A stretch of DNA of 64,000 bases, from NCBI RefSeq assembly GCF_009866805.1, contig NZ_SIZW01000039.1, forward strand, positions 496,001 to 560,000, read 5' to 3'. Under the pieces are notes generated by a model that was given only the letters and a program-made list of their open reading frames with translations, searched no databases and had not been told where the DNA came from. Position 1 is the first letter of the stretch, and each line of letters starts with the position of its first letter. Below, one piece after another: positions 29,246 to 37,293 of the stretch. A program made the translations under genes and the position numbers. Origin of the DNA: Schauerella aestuarii. GTDB lineage: Bacteria > Pseudomonadota > Gammaproteobacteria > Burkholderiales > Burkholderiaceae_B.

Positions 29246-30028
29246 TCAGCGCAGGGCCTTGACTTGTTCGGGCGTGATGCCGCCGAACTCGTTGCCCCAG
29301 CTGTTGCGCGCGTAGGTCGCCACGGCGGCGATCTCGCGATCGTCCATCGCGCCGGCAAAGCCGGGCATATCGCCGCTGCCGATCAGGATCTGCTTGATGA
29401 ACGCGTCGTCTTCGCCCAATCGCGCAAAGCCCGCGAGCGCGGCGCCGAATGCGCCTTGACCGTTGGCGCCGTGGCAGCCGGCACAGGTGGCTGCGTATTT
29501 TTCCTGGCCGATCGGCATCAATGCCGTGTCGACCGGTTTTTTCGCAACGGCTGCACCCGCGCGGGCCACAGCCTTGGGGGCGGCGCGGTTGACTTCGCCG
29601 ACGGGCGAGATCACATAAGCGGCTTGCTTGAACCCTTGGCCGTTGACCTGACCTTTCGCCGTGTCGTCGGCAAACGTATAGAGCGGCCAGCCGCGGAAGG
29701 TGGCTTGCTCGGCGCCGCTGGCACCCTTGACGCTACCGAGGAATCCCGGGATCACCGCTAGTCCCAACGGGCGGCCGGTGGTCGCTACCGGTATGAATTT
29801 GTCCTGACAGGCCTTGTCGCAGGCGGCGAGCGCGGCCTTCTGCTCATCGGCGTTCTTGGAATCGCTCAACAACACATAGAGCGTCTTGCCGGCGCCGTCG
29901 GTGAGCACGCTGCCCATCGTGGGCGTGGTGCCGTGGGCCACCACGGGGCCGGCGGCACTGTGGGCGGCCATCGGTACGGCATACAACGGGAACGATAAGA
30001 GGATTGCTGCTGCGGTTTTCTTGAACAT
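29246..30028 (-). CDS. c-type cytochrome fused to a PF03640 secreted-repeat domain
   Basis: A 260-residue exported protein. After a signal peptide (cut near AHSAAG) residues 30-150 resemble PF03640 repeats: GKTLYVLLSDS, CDKACQD and then RGWPLYTFADDTAKGQVNGQGF. An Ala-rich linker joins a class I cytochrome c domain with the haem motif CAGCH near residue 190 and a likely axial Met in GSGDMPGFAG. It is upstream of the quinoprotein gene on the same strand and probably takes its electrons in the periplasm. The start MFKKTAAA is used because it begins the signal peptide. Confidence 0.9.
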   Translation of the reverse strand: MFKKTAAAILLSFPLYAVPMAAHSAAGPVVAHGTTPTMGSVLTDGAGKTLYVLLSDSKNADEQKAALAACDKACQDKFIPVATTGRPLGLAVIPGFLGSVKGASGAEQATFRGWPLYTFADDTAKGQVNGQGFKQAAYVISPVGEVNRAAPKAVARAGAAVAKKPVDTALMPIGQEKYAATCAGCHGANGQGAFGAALAGFARLGEDDAFIKQILIGSGDMPGFAGAMDDREIAAVATYARNSWGNEFGGITPEQVKALR

Positions 30029-30056
30029 CACTTCTTTGCTTCTCCAAATACTGCAT

Positions 30057-30073
30057 TCAAACGAATCGTTTGA
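30057..30073. promoter_or_regulatory. Perfect 17-bp palindrome, candidate operator
   Basis: TCAAACGA-A-TCGTTTGA, perfect 8-bp arms around one base, begins 29 bp upstream of the cytochrome c start, within its expected promoter and in the intergenic region shared with the phytochrome operon. The binding protein is unknown. Confidence 0.55.
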
Positions 30074-30300
30074 CCCAGGCCCCTCCCCACACGGTGGCAC
30101 AGGCTGTGAAAGCGACGGCTCCGGGCCGTTCTGTAAAACCTTTCACGAAAATTACAAGCACGGCAATTTAAACCTTTTGTCAGGTGAAGGCCAGGGGAAT
30201 AAGGAGGTTTCCGACGTGTTTTGTTGCAAGTTGGAAATCGTTGGTACGGTATCCTTTCAGCTTTTGCGCATCCGTGGTCGTCGCCGCCTCGTATGCACGC

Positions 30301-32547
30301 TTGCCGCCATCTATCAGGGGAAGATTTATCTCGTTCTCGCTCAATCCGACCGCTATCGATCAATGCGCCGAGGAGCCGATCCGCATTCCAGGCGCCGTGC
30401 AGCCGCACGGTGCGGTGGTGCTGGTGGAGCCCACGGCGCTGCGCGTCCTGAGCGCAAGTGCGAATTGCGCCGAGATGCTTGGGCATTGCGCTGCTGTGGG
30501 AGAGTGTCTGCACGTCGGCAACAATGCGGCCGAGGCGCAGCTGGTGCTCGACGCCGTGGCCACCTGGGCCCAATCTGGCGAGACGCACTTCGTGCGCGCC
30601 ATTGCGTTCAACAACCATTCGTTCCAACTGGCTGTCCACCGCACCTCCCAGGGCTTGCTGTGCGAATTTGAAGTGGTGCAACCGCGCGATACGGAAACGC
30701 TCGAGGCGCTTTACCCGCGGATGCGCACTTTTTTGGACAATCTGGAGCCGGAATCGGGCATCGGCGCCATCGCCGCCAAAGCGGCCGAGGAAATCCGCGG
30801 CATCACAGGCTACAACCGCGTGCTCGTGTATCGCTTCGATGAGGATGGGCACGGCACGGTCATCGGTGAAAACGGCGACGGTACGCTGCCCGGGTTCATG
30901 GACCATCGCTTCCCCGCGAGCGATATCCCGCCGCAGGCGCGCGAACTCTATGTCTCGAATCGGGTCCGCCTGATTCCCAATGCCGACTATGCGCCGGTGC
31001 CGCTGACGCCGGCACTACTGGACGGCGCGCCGATCGATTTGTCGGCGGCGAATCTGCGCAGCGTGTCCCCGGTGCACGTGGAGTACATGCGCAACATGGG
31101 CACGATGGCGTCGATGTCGGTATCGCTGGTGATCGACGGGCGCTTGTGGGGACTCATCTCATGCCATAACGCTACAGCCAAGGCCGTCGGGCCCCAGGTG
31201 AGGGCGGCGTGCGAGTTTCTGGGACGCATCGTCGCGCAGCAGATCGGTGCCACGCACCGGGTGCTGGAAAATGCCCGCCGTCTCGCCACCAAACACATCG
31301 AAACCGAGTTGGTGGCCAAGCTGTCCCGGGCCTCGTCCCTGCAGATCGGCATGACCGAAACGCCCGATTTGTGGTTGCGGCTCGCCAATGCGCAGGGCGT
31401 GGCCATCGTCGATCAGGGCCGCATCGATGTAGCCGGCGAAACGCCCTCTGTGGCGCAGATCGCCGCCATTGTGGATTGGCTTGAGCACCAGGCGATCGAG
31501 CGCCCCTTCGCCACCGATCATCTGAGCGGCGCGATGCCGGGCGCCGACGCCTTTGCCGACAAGGCCAGCGGTTTGATCGCCGTGCCGATTTCGCAGCTGC
31601 ACGCCAGTTTCATCCTCTGGTTTCGCCCCGAAGTCGTGCGCACAGTGAAATGGAGCGGCGATCCACACAAGCCGATGGACCCGTCCAACGGTCGGCTGCA
31701 TCCGCGCAAGTCGTTTGCTGCCTGGCAGGAGCAACTGCGTCAGCGCTCCGTGCCCTGGCGAGCATCGGAGGTCGAGGCGGTGGCCGATCTGCGTAATGCG
31801 CTGATCAGCTTCGTTCTGCTGCGCGCCGAAGAACGCGCCGAAATGACGGACGAACTCGAACGCAGCAATGCCGAGCTCGAATCGTTTTCCTATTCCGTAT
31901 CGCACGATCTGCGGGCGCCGTTCCGGCATATTGCGGGCTTCGCAGAATTATTGAAGCGTCGCGCCACCGGGCTGGACGAGACCTCGCAGCACTATCTGGC
32001 CAATATCGTCGCGGCAGCCATCACGGCCGGCACGCTGGTGGATGACCTGCTGCGGTTTTCGCATCTCGGGCGCGCAGCGCTGTCGCACGGTGACGTCGAT
32101 ATGAACAAGCTGGTGGATGAGGCCCGTCAGACGATCACTTTCGCCAACAAAGACAGGCGGATCGAATGGCAGGTCGATCGTTTGCCCCGTGCATGGGGCG
32201 ATCAGAACTACCTGCGCCAAACCTTGTTCAATCTGATGGACAATGCCGCCAAATATTCGCGGCACGCCGATCCCGCAGTGATCCGGATCACGGGCGAGGT
32301 CGTTGGCGACGAAACGGTGTATACGGTTTCGGATAATGGCGTGGGCTTCGAGATGGAGTATGTGGGTAAGCTGTTCGGCGTCTTTCAGCGATTGCACAGG
32401 CCCGAGGATTTCGAAGGAACCGGCATCGGTCTTGCGCTCTCCAAGCGGATTGTGGAAAAACACGGTGGGCGAATCGAGGCCCACAGCACGATTAACCAGG
32501 GGGCGCGCTTTACCTTTGCGCTTCCGAACCAGCAAACGAACACATGA
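30301..32547 (+). CDS. bphP: Bacteriophytochrome histidine kinase
   Basis: A red/far-red photoreceptor kinase of about 748 residues. The N-terminal PAS has QCAEEPIRIPGAVQPHG with the expected biliverdin-binding Cys; the GAF domain has the PASDIPPQARELY (DIP) motif and PVHVEYMRNMGTMASMSVSL; a PHY domain follows, then a HisKA domain with the H-box SYSVSHDLRAP, N-box LMDNAAKYS and the G-boxes DNGVGF and GTGIGLA. The start is uncertain: a TTG at 30301 puts the Cys at about residue 22 as in known phytochromes, but the frame stays open upstream to 30184. No haem oxygenase gene is in the window. Its stop overlaps the next start by ATGA. Confidence 0.92.
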   Translation: MPPSIRGRFISFSLNPTAIDQCAEEPIRIPGAVQPHGAVVLVEPTALRVLSASANCAEMLGHCAAVGECLHVGNNAAEAQLVLDAVATWAQSGETHFVRAIAFNNHSFQLAVHRTSQGLLCEFEVVQPRDTETLEALYPRMRTFLDNLEPESGIGAIAAKAAEEIRGITGYNRVLVYRFDEDGHGTVIGENGDGTLPGFMDHRFPASDIPPQARELYVSNRVRLIPNADYAPVPLTPALLDGAPIDLSAANLRSVSPVHVEYMRNMGTMASMSVSLVIDGRLWGLISCHNATAKAVGPQVRAACEFLGRIVAQQIGATHRVLENARRLATKHIETELVAKLSRASSLQIGMTETPDLWLRLANAQGVAIVDQGRIDVAGETPSVAQIAAIVDWLEHQAIERPFATDHLSGAMPGADAFADKASGLIAVPISQLHASFILWFRPEVVRTVKWSGDPHKPMDPSNGRLHPRKSFAAWQEQLRQRSVPWRASEVEAVADLRNALISFVLLRAEERAEMTDELERSNAELESFSYSVSHDLRAPFRHIAGFAELLKRRATGLDETSQHYLANIVAAAITAGTLVDDLLRFSHLGRAALSHGDVDMNKLVDEARQTITFANKDRRIEWQVDRLPRAWGDQNYLRQTLFNLMDNAAKYSRHADPAVIRITGEVVGDETVYTVSDNGVGFEMEYVGKLFGVFQRLHRPEDFEGTGIGLALSKRIVEKHGGRIEAHSTINQGARFTFALPNQQTNT

Positions 32548-32999
32548 ACGATCTACGGCCTATCCTCCTCGTCGAGGACAATTCCAACGACATCGAGTTG
32601 ACCCTGGCGGCCTTGAAGCAGTGCAACATCGCCAATGAGGTCACCGTGGTGCGCGATGGTGCGGAGGCACTCGACTATGTCTATCGCCGCGGCACGCACG
32701 CCAAGCGGCCGGCCGGCGATCCGGCGGTGATCCTGCTCGATCTGAAGTTGCCGAAGGTCGATGGGCTCGAAGTGCTGGAGAAGTTGAAATCCGATCCCGA
32801 ACAGCGCCAGATTCCCGTCGTCATGCTCACGTCTTCCCGCGAAGAGCGCGACCTCGTGCGCAGTTATCAATTCGGGGTCAATTCGTTCGTGGTCAAGCCC
32901 GTCGAGTTCACCGAGTTCTTCGAAGCCATCCAAAGCCTCGGCATGTTTTGGGCGATTCTCAACCAGGTGCCTTCCCGCGGCCCCGTGCAACCCGTCTGA
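32544..32999 (+). CDS. Single-domain response regulator (Rcp1-like)
   Basis: A 151-residue receiver domain without output domain. The acidic pair is in LLVEDNSND, the phospho-acceptor Asp in VILLDLKLPKVDG, the Thr/Ser in VMLTSS and the Lys in VVKPVEF. The long YVYRRGTHAKRPAG insertion and C-terminal extension match the Rcp1 class of regulators that pair with phytochromes. It overlaps the phytochrome gene by 4 bp (ATGA), so translation is probably coupled and it is the likely phosphate acceptor. Confidence 0.93.
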   Translation: MNDLRPILLVEDNSNDIELTLAALKQCNIANEVTVVRDGAEALDYVYRRGTHAKRPAGDPAVILLDLKLPKVDGLEVLEKLKSDPEQRQIPVVMLTSSREERDLVRSYQFGVNSFVVKPVEFTEFFEAIQSLGMFWAILNQVPSRGPVQPV

Positions 33000-33020
33000 T
33001 CGCAGTACCAGAGGCGACCC

Positions 33021-35594
33021 GTGAGTATTCTGCTTCTCGAAGACAACGATCTCGATGCGGAGCTGATGACGTTTCAGCTGCGTGAGGCGCTGCCCGACAC
33101 CATCACGCATCGGGTGAGCGATCGCGAGTCGTTCGAGGCTGCCCTGGCCGCCGGTGACATCGAGCTCATCGTGTCGGACTTTTCCTTGCCCACCTTCGAT
33201 GGCTTGTCGGCCCTGAAGCTCGCGCGCATCCAGGCACAGCACATTCCTTTCATCATCGTCTCCGGCGTGGTCGGCGAAGAACTCGCCATCGCCGCGCTGA
33301 AGGAAGGCGCGATCGACTATGTGATGAAGCAGCGGCTCGAGCGTCTCGGGGCGGCTGCCCAACGGGCATTGGCCGAGGCGGAAGGCCGGCGCGAGCGCAA
33401 ACGCATCGAAGATGCGTTGCGCGATAGCGAAGCACGTTTCCGCGTGATGGCCGACAGCGCGCCCGCGCTGATCTGGACCACGGATGAGAAGGCCGCCGTC
33501 ACGTTCGCCAATCATCATTTCGAGCACATCTTCGGTATTGCGCCGGGTGAAATGCTGGAAAGCGGGTGGCGCCGCGTCATGCACGCCGATGACGTGGAAG
33601 CGTTTTCGGCCAAGTTTCGTCAGGCCATGGCCGAACGCACGCGATTCGAGTTCGAAGTCCGGGTGTACGACCGGGATGGCGCCATCCGGTGGTTGAAGTG
33701 CGATGGCGCGCCCCGTTTCGACGGCAGCCAGCAACTGCTGGGCTACACCGGCGTCAACATCGACATCACCGAGACCAAGACCACCCGCGATGCCCTGGAG
33801 CACATGGTTGCCCTGCGCACCGCCGAGCTGAGCGACAGCAACAAGCGGTTGCGCCAGGAGTTCAACCAGCGTGTGGACGCCGATAACGCGCGCGTGGTGG
33901 CCGAAGATCAACTGCGCCAGGCGCAGAAGATGGAAGTTTTCGGGCAACTGACCGGCGGCGTGGCGCACGACTTCAATAACCTGCTCACCGTCATTCTCGG
34001 CAATGTCGAGACGCTCGAGCGGCGACTGAGCGGCATGGCCGGTGCCACGGGCGATGAACGCATCGTCAAGGCGTTGCAACATGCCAAGCAAGGCGCGCAA
34101 CGCGCTGCGGCGCTTACCGAGCGGTTGCTTGCCTTTGCCCGCCGCCAGCCGTTGCGCCCGCGTCAGATCGATCCCAACCAGCTTGTGCAGGGCATGTCGG
34201 AACTGCTGTTTCGCACCCTGGGCGAGCAGATCGAGATTTACACCGATCTGGCTCCGAGTGTGTGGTTCACCCGCGCCGATCCGCACTTGCTCGAGAACGC
34301 CTTGCTCAATCTGGCGGTCAACGCGCGCGACGCGATGATCGCCGGTGGCCGGCTGAGCATCACCACGTCCAACGCCGAGATTGCCCGCGATGGCACGCCG
34401 CCGTTCAAGGGTATCGATGCCGGCCAATACGTGCTGCTGAGCATTGCCGACACCGGCACGGGCATGCCGCCGGAAATCATCGATAAGGTGTTCGAGCCGT
34501 TTTTCACCACCAAGGATATCGGGTCGGGTACTGGCCTGGGCTTGAGCCAGGTGTACGGCTTCGTCAAGCAATCCGGTGGCCACATCGACCTGCATAGCGA
34601 ACTCGGGCAGGGCACGCGCATCGACATCTATCTGCCGCGCCTTGAAGGTGTGGACGTGGCCGCGCCTGTTCAACCCGATACCGATCCGTCGGTGCTGATC
34701 GCCAAGGGCGAAACGATTCTGGTGGTCGAAGACGACGAGGGCGTGCGGGCGCATTCGACGGCGATTCTGCGCGACCTGGGCTACGACGTGATCGAGGCGG
34801 CTGACGGTCACGCGGCCTTGGCCATCATCCAGAGCGCGCAACGCATCTCGCTGATGTTTACGGATGTGGGCTTGCCGCGCGCCATGAATGGCCGCGAGCT
34901 GGCCGAAGCCGCACATGCGGTGCGGCCGGAACTGCCGGTGCTCTTTACGTCGGGCTATGCGGAAGGACCGGTCACGCGCGGCGGCCGGCTCGAAGCGGGT
35001 GTGGAATTGCTGTCCAAGCCGTTCACATTCGTGGCCCTGGCCAATCGCGTCCGGGTGATGCTGGATGCGGTCGAAGCTGCCGAGCTCGCCGGATCTGCCG
35101 ACGCCGCTGCGCCTGACGTCACCTCAGCGCCCACTCAACCCGTCGAATCTGCCGGGCTCGCCGAAACGACGCCCGTATCCTCCAAGGCCGCGCCCGGTCG
35201 CTCACATGCCATTCCCCGCGTGCTGGTCGTGGACGACGAGCCCATGATTCGCATGATTGCGGTGGAAACGCTCGAGGATGCCGGCTACGAGGTGGCCGAA
35301 GCCGAAAACGCCGCAGAAGCCTTGAGCCTCATGCAGGCCGAGCCGTTCGATGCCATCATTCTGGACGTGGGATTGCCCGATATGAAGGGCGACGTGCTGG
35401 CGCACCAACTGCTGGCGCTACGCGCCGATCTGGCGATCGTGATGGCCAGCGGTTATCACGCGCCCGAGCTGAAGGCGAGTTTTCCGGCCGACAGCCGAAT
35501 GTTGTTCCTGCAGAAGCCGTATCCCAGTGCGGCATTGGAAGACGCGCTGGCGACCCTGGGTGTAAGCCTGGGCAACCCCACGGCGCACGAATAG
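33021..35594 (+). CDS. Hybrid histidine kinase REC-PAS-HisKA-HATPase-REC-REC
   Basis: An 857-residue soluble hybrid kinase. An N-terminal receiver (residues 1-120, phospho-Asp in LIVSDFSLPTFDG) is followed by a PAS domain at about 140-260, a kinase with H-box GGVAHDFNNLL, N-box LNLAVNARDAM, and GTGLGLSQVYGF, then two receivers: LVVEDDEG with LMFTDVGLP, and LVVDDEPM with IILDVGLPDMKG. There is no membrane segment. The GTG start lies 21 bp after the response regulator stop. Phosphate can pass among the phytochrome, the single receiver and this protein; the final output is not visible in the operon. Confidence 0.92.
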   Translation: MSILLLEDNDLDAELMTFQLREALPDTITHRVSDRESFEAALAAGDIELIVSDFSLPTFDGLSALKLARIQAQHIPFIIVSGVVGEELAIAALKEGAIDYVMKQRLERLGAAAQRALAEAEGRRERKRIEDALRDSEARFRVMADSAPALIWTTDEKAAVTFANHHFEHIFGIAPGEMLESGWRRVMHADDVEAFSAKFRQAMAERTRFEFEVRVYDRDGAIRWLKCDGAPRFDGSQQLLGYTGVNIDITETKTTRDALEHMVALRTAELSDSNKRLRQEFNQRVDADNARVVAEDQLRQAQKMEVFGQLTGGVAHDFNNLLTVILGNVETLERRLSGMAGATGDERIVKALQHAKQGAQRAAALTERLLAFARRQPLRPRQIDPNQLVQGMSELLFRTLGEQIEIYTDLAPSVWFTRADPHLLENALLNLAVNARDAMIAGGRLSITTSNAEIARDGTPPFKGIDAGQYVLLSIADTGTGMPPEIIDKVFEPFFTTKDIGSGTGLGLSQVYGFVKQSGGHIDLHSELGQGTRIDIYLPRLEGVDVAAPVQPDTDPSVLIAKGETILVVEDDEGVRAHSTAILRDLGYDVIEAADGHAALAIIQSAQRISLMFTDVGLPRAMNGRELAEAAHAVRPELPVLFTSGYAEGPVTRGGRLEAGVELLSKPFTFVALANRVRVMLDAVEAAELAGSADAAAPDVTSAPTQPVESAGLAETTPVSSKAAPGRSHAIPRVLVVDDEPMIRMIAVETLEDAGYEVAEAENAAEALSLMQAEPFDAIILDVGLPDMKGDVLAHQLLALRADLAIVMASGYHAPELKASFPADSRMLFLQKPYPSAALEDALATLGVSLGNPTAHE

Positions 35595-35630
35595 CGCGTC
35601 GAGTCGGTAGACCCTGTCACGGATGTGGAC

Positions 35631-35659
35631 TTGCGTCCCAATCTAGTAGTAGGTAGCAT
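35631..35659 (+). promoter_or_regulatory. Promoter with embedded operator copy A, upstream of first TetR gene
   Basis: TTGCGT (35631-35636), a 17-bp spacer and TAGCAT (35654-35659) look like a sigma-70 promoter. The motif ATCTAGTAGTAGGTAG (35641-35656) covers the spacer and part of the -10 element. Related copies lie at 37253-37268, 37662-37677 and 37772-37787. A repressor bound here would block the promoter, which suggests autoregulation. Confidence 0.55.
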
Positions 35660-35665
35660 CAAGGC

Positions 35666-36259
35666 ATGAATACCGCCACCACGCGCGAGCAGTTGTTGAA
35701 CCACGCTCAGATCCTGATCCGGCAACGGGGCTATAACGGCTTCAGCTACCGGGATCTGGCCGAGCACGTGGGTGTCAAGACTGCGAGCATCCATTACTAC
35801 TTCCCCACCAAGGAAGATCTGCTGCTGGAAGTCGTCAGCGATTACGCGGCGCGCGTCAGCGCCAACATCAACGCCATCGACGAAACGCTATCCGCCAAGG
35901 AACAGCTGGATCGCTATGCGCAGTTGTTTTCCAACGCGCCCAGCGACCAGATCTGCCTGTGCGGCACATTGGCCGCGGATCTGGCGTCGCTCTCGGAGCG
36001 CTCGCGCCAGACCTTGCAAGCCTTTTATCGCGTGCACGAAGCCTGGCTCGCCAAGGTCATGGCACGCGCGCAAGCCGATGGCACGCTCAAAACATCAGGC
36101 GATTGCGAAAGCGACGGCCGCTGGTTGTTTGCTGCGTTTCAAGGCGGCCTGATGAGCAGCCGCCTCTTTCAAAATGCCAGCCGCCTGAACGATGTCATGG
36201 CGTCGGTGCAGGTTGAACGGCCGGTTGGCCAGCCGGATGCACAGTCGGCAGCTGCCTGA
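35666..36259 (+). CDS. TetR-family transcriptional regulator (paralog 1)
   Basis: A 197-residue TetR regulator. The HTH is in residues 22-50, GFSYRDLAEHVGVKTASIHYYF, followed by PTKEDLLLEVV and an all-helical ligand domain with Cys at DQICLCGTLAADLASL. It is a close relative of the second TetR gene (36195-36824), with which it overlaps tail to tail by 65 bp. The start is 9 bp after an operator-like motif that sits in its own promoter. Ligand unknown. Confidence 0.92.
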   Translation: MNTATTREQLLNHAQILIRQRGYNGFSYRDLAEHVGVKTASIHYYFPTKEDLLLEVVSDYAARVSANINAIDETLSAKEQLDRYAQLFSNAPSDQICLCGTLAADLASLSERSRQTLQAFYRVHEAWLAKVMARAQADGTLKTSGDCESDGRWLFAAFQGGLMSSRLFQNASRLNDVMASVQVERPVGQPDAQSAAA

Positions 36260-36824
36260 CCAGGTCGTTGACCATCCCCGCCACCACGTCCTGCGTGCGC
36301 GCTTCGTTATGAAACAATCTGGCGGCCAATAGGCTGCCCTGGATCGCTGCAAACAGCGCGCGTCCCCCTGCCTTCGCATCTTTCGGGCAACGCAACGCGT
36401 GGTCGTCCTGACCCTGCCGCAGCAAGCCTTCCAGCCAATCTTCATTCGATCGGTAAAACGCCTGCAACGCCTCGCACACGGCGGGCGGCAGCGAGCCGAC
36501 GTCTGCCGCCAACGCACCGGCCAGGCACACGCTGCCGGAGTCGCGACAGGCGCTGTGCTGCATGGCGATGTACTGCCGCAATTGCTCGTCCGCGGGCAAC
36601 TGACGATCGATCCCACGAATGGCCACGTGCCAACGCTGGTGGTAATCCTCAACGGCCGCCAGCAGCAAGTCCTCTTTCTGCGGGAAATGGTAGTGGATGC
36701 TCGACGTCTTGATGCCGATCCGCGCCGCCAGATCGCGATAGCTGAACCCGTTGCTGCCTTGTGTTTGAATAAGCGTTTGGGCCAACGCCACGATCTGGTC
36801 GCGCGTGTTGGTGGGGGAATTCAT
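36195..36824 (-). CDS. TetR-family transcriptional regulator (paralog 2)
   Basis: A 209-residue TetR regulator with HTH GFSYRDLAARIGIKTSSIHYHF and then PQKEDLLLAAVEDY, nearly the same as paralog 1; the shared GSVCLAGALAADVGSL segment aligns with ICLCGTLAADLASL of paralog 1. AAGGAG precedes the ATG. It starts 39 bp after the stop of a DUF4148 gene on the same strand and appears to be the last gene of the DUF4148-DUF4148-TetR group, so its expression would be under the same operator copies. Its last 65 bp overlap paralog 1. Confidence 0.92.
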   Translation of the reverse strand: MNSPTNTRDQIVALAQTLIQTQGSNGFSYRDLAARIGIKTSSIHYHFPQKEDLLLAAVEDYHQRWHVAIRGIDRQLPADEQLRQYIAMQHSACRDSGSVCLAGALAADVGSLPPAVCEALQAFYRSNEDWLEGLLRQGQDDHALRCPKDAKAGGRALFAAIQGSLLAARLFHNEARTQDVVAGMVNDLVRQLPTVHPAGQPAVQPAPTP

Positions 36825-36863
36825 GATGATCGGCTCCTTGCGGCGCAAAGGGTGCCGCGTCGA

Positions 36864-37184
36864 TTAGCTGCGATTGCCTTGATAGTCCAGTTCGCCGAAG
36901 GCGATATCGCCATTGGCGCGTGCCTGGGCGGTTTCGGCGCGGACCTGTTCGCGTGTCAATGCCGTGCCGTGCGTTTGCGCTGCAGGCTGGTCGAGTTCAC
37001 CGAAGGTGACTTGGCCATTGGCGCGTGCCACCCGCAGTTCTTCAACGACTTGCGCGCGAGTGAGACTCGACGTGCTGACGGTGGCGGGCGGATAGTCCAG
37101 TTCGCCCGAAGGGGCGGGGCCAGCGGCGTAGGCGCTACCGGCAAAGGTCATGGAAAGCAGCAGGGCGGAAAAAAGGGTCTTCAT
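36864..37184 (-). CDS. DUF4148-type small exported protein A
   Basis: A 106-residue secreted protein. The signal peptide ends at SAYA-AGPAPSGELDYPP. Two DUF4148-like repeats follow: SLTRAQVVEELRVARANGQVTFGELD and ALTREQVRAETAQARANG with FGELDY (the two repeats share LTR-QV and FGELD). GGAG precedes the ATG. DUF4148 proteins are common and often multi-copy in Burkholderiales; no biochemical role is known. It shares the AGPAPSGELDYPPA opening with protein B, so the two are paralogs. A 36-bp palindrome lies in its upstream region. Confidence 0.85.
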   Translation of the reverse strand: MKTLFSALLLSMTFAGSAYAAGPAPSGELDYPPATVSTSSLTRAQVVEELRVARANGQVTFGELDQPAAQTHGTALTREQVRAETAQARANGDIAFGELDYQGNRS

Positions 37185-37241
37185 GGTGACACTCCAGAAA
37201 TAGGGGGAATCGGATTCATGCATGTAGCGGGTGGGTGTTCG

Positions 37242-37277
37242 CCTCGAAAGCTATCTATCTGTAGATAGGTTTCGAGG
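37242..37277. promoter_or_regulatory. 36-bp imperfect palindrome containing operator copy B
   Basis: CCTCGAAA (37242-37249) and CTATCTA (37251-37257) pair with TAGATAG (37262-37268) and TTTCGAGG (37270-37277); the centre is TCTG, with one G-G mismatch at 37250/37269. It lies 58-93 bp upstream of DUF4148 gene A and 16 bp after gene B. No T-tract follows on either strand, so an operator is more likely than a terminator. The core 37253-37268 matches copy C at 11 of 16 positions. Confidence 0.55.
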
Positions 37278-37293
37278 GAAAAATAAAGCACGA

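Noticed and set aside
27457-29262. 601-codon plus-strand open frame opposite the quinoprotein gene
   Set aside because: Same shadow effect; the Arg/Val/His-rich translation has no family features, while the minus strand has clear propeller motifs.
30216-30671. Frame starting at GTG 30216 behind a strong ribosome binding site
   Set aside because: Kept only as a finding: its translation is Arg-rich without family features and overlaps the phytochrome PAS domain in another frame.
37242-37277. Terminator for DUF4148 gene B
   Set aside because: The stem is long but no U-tract follows on the minus strand, and its core resembles the operator-like motif of the locus.
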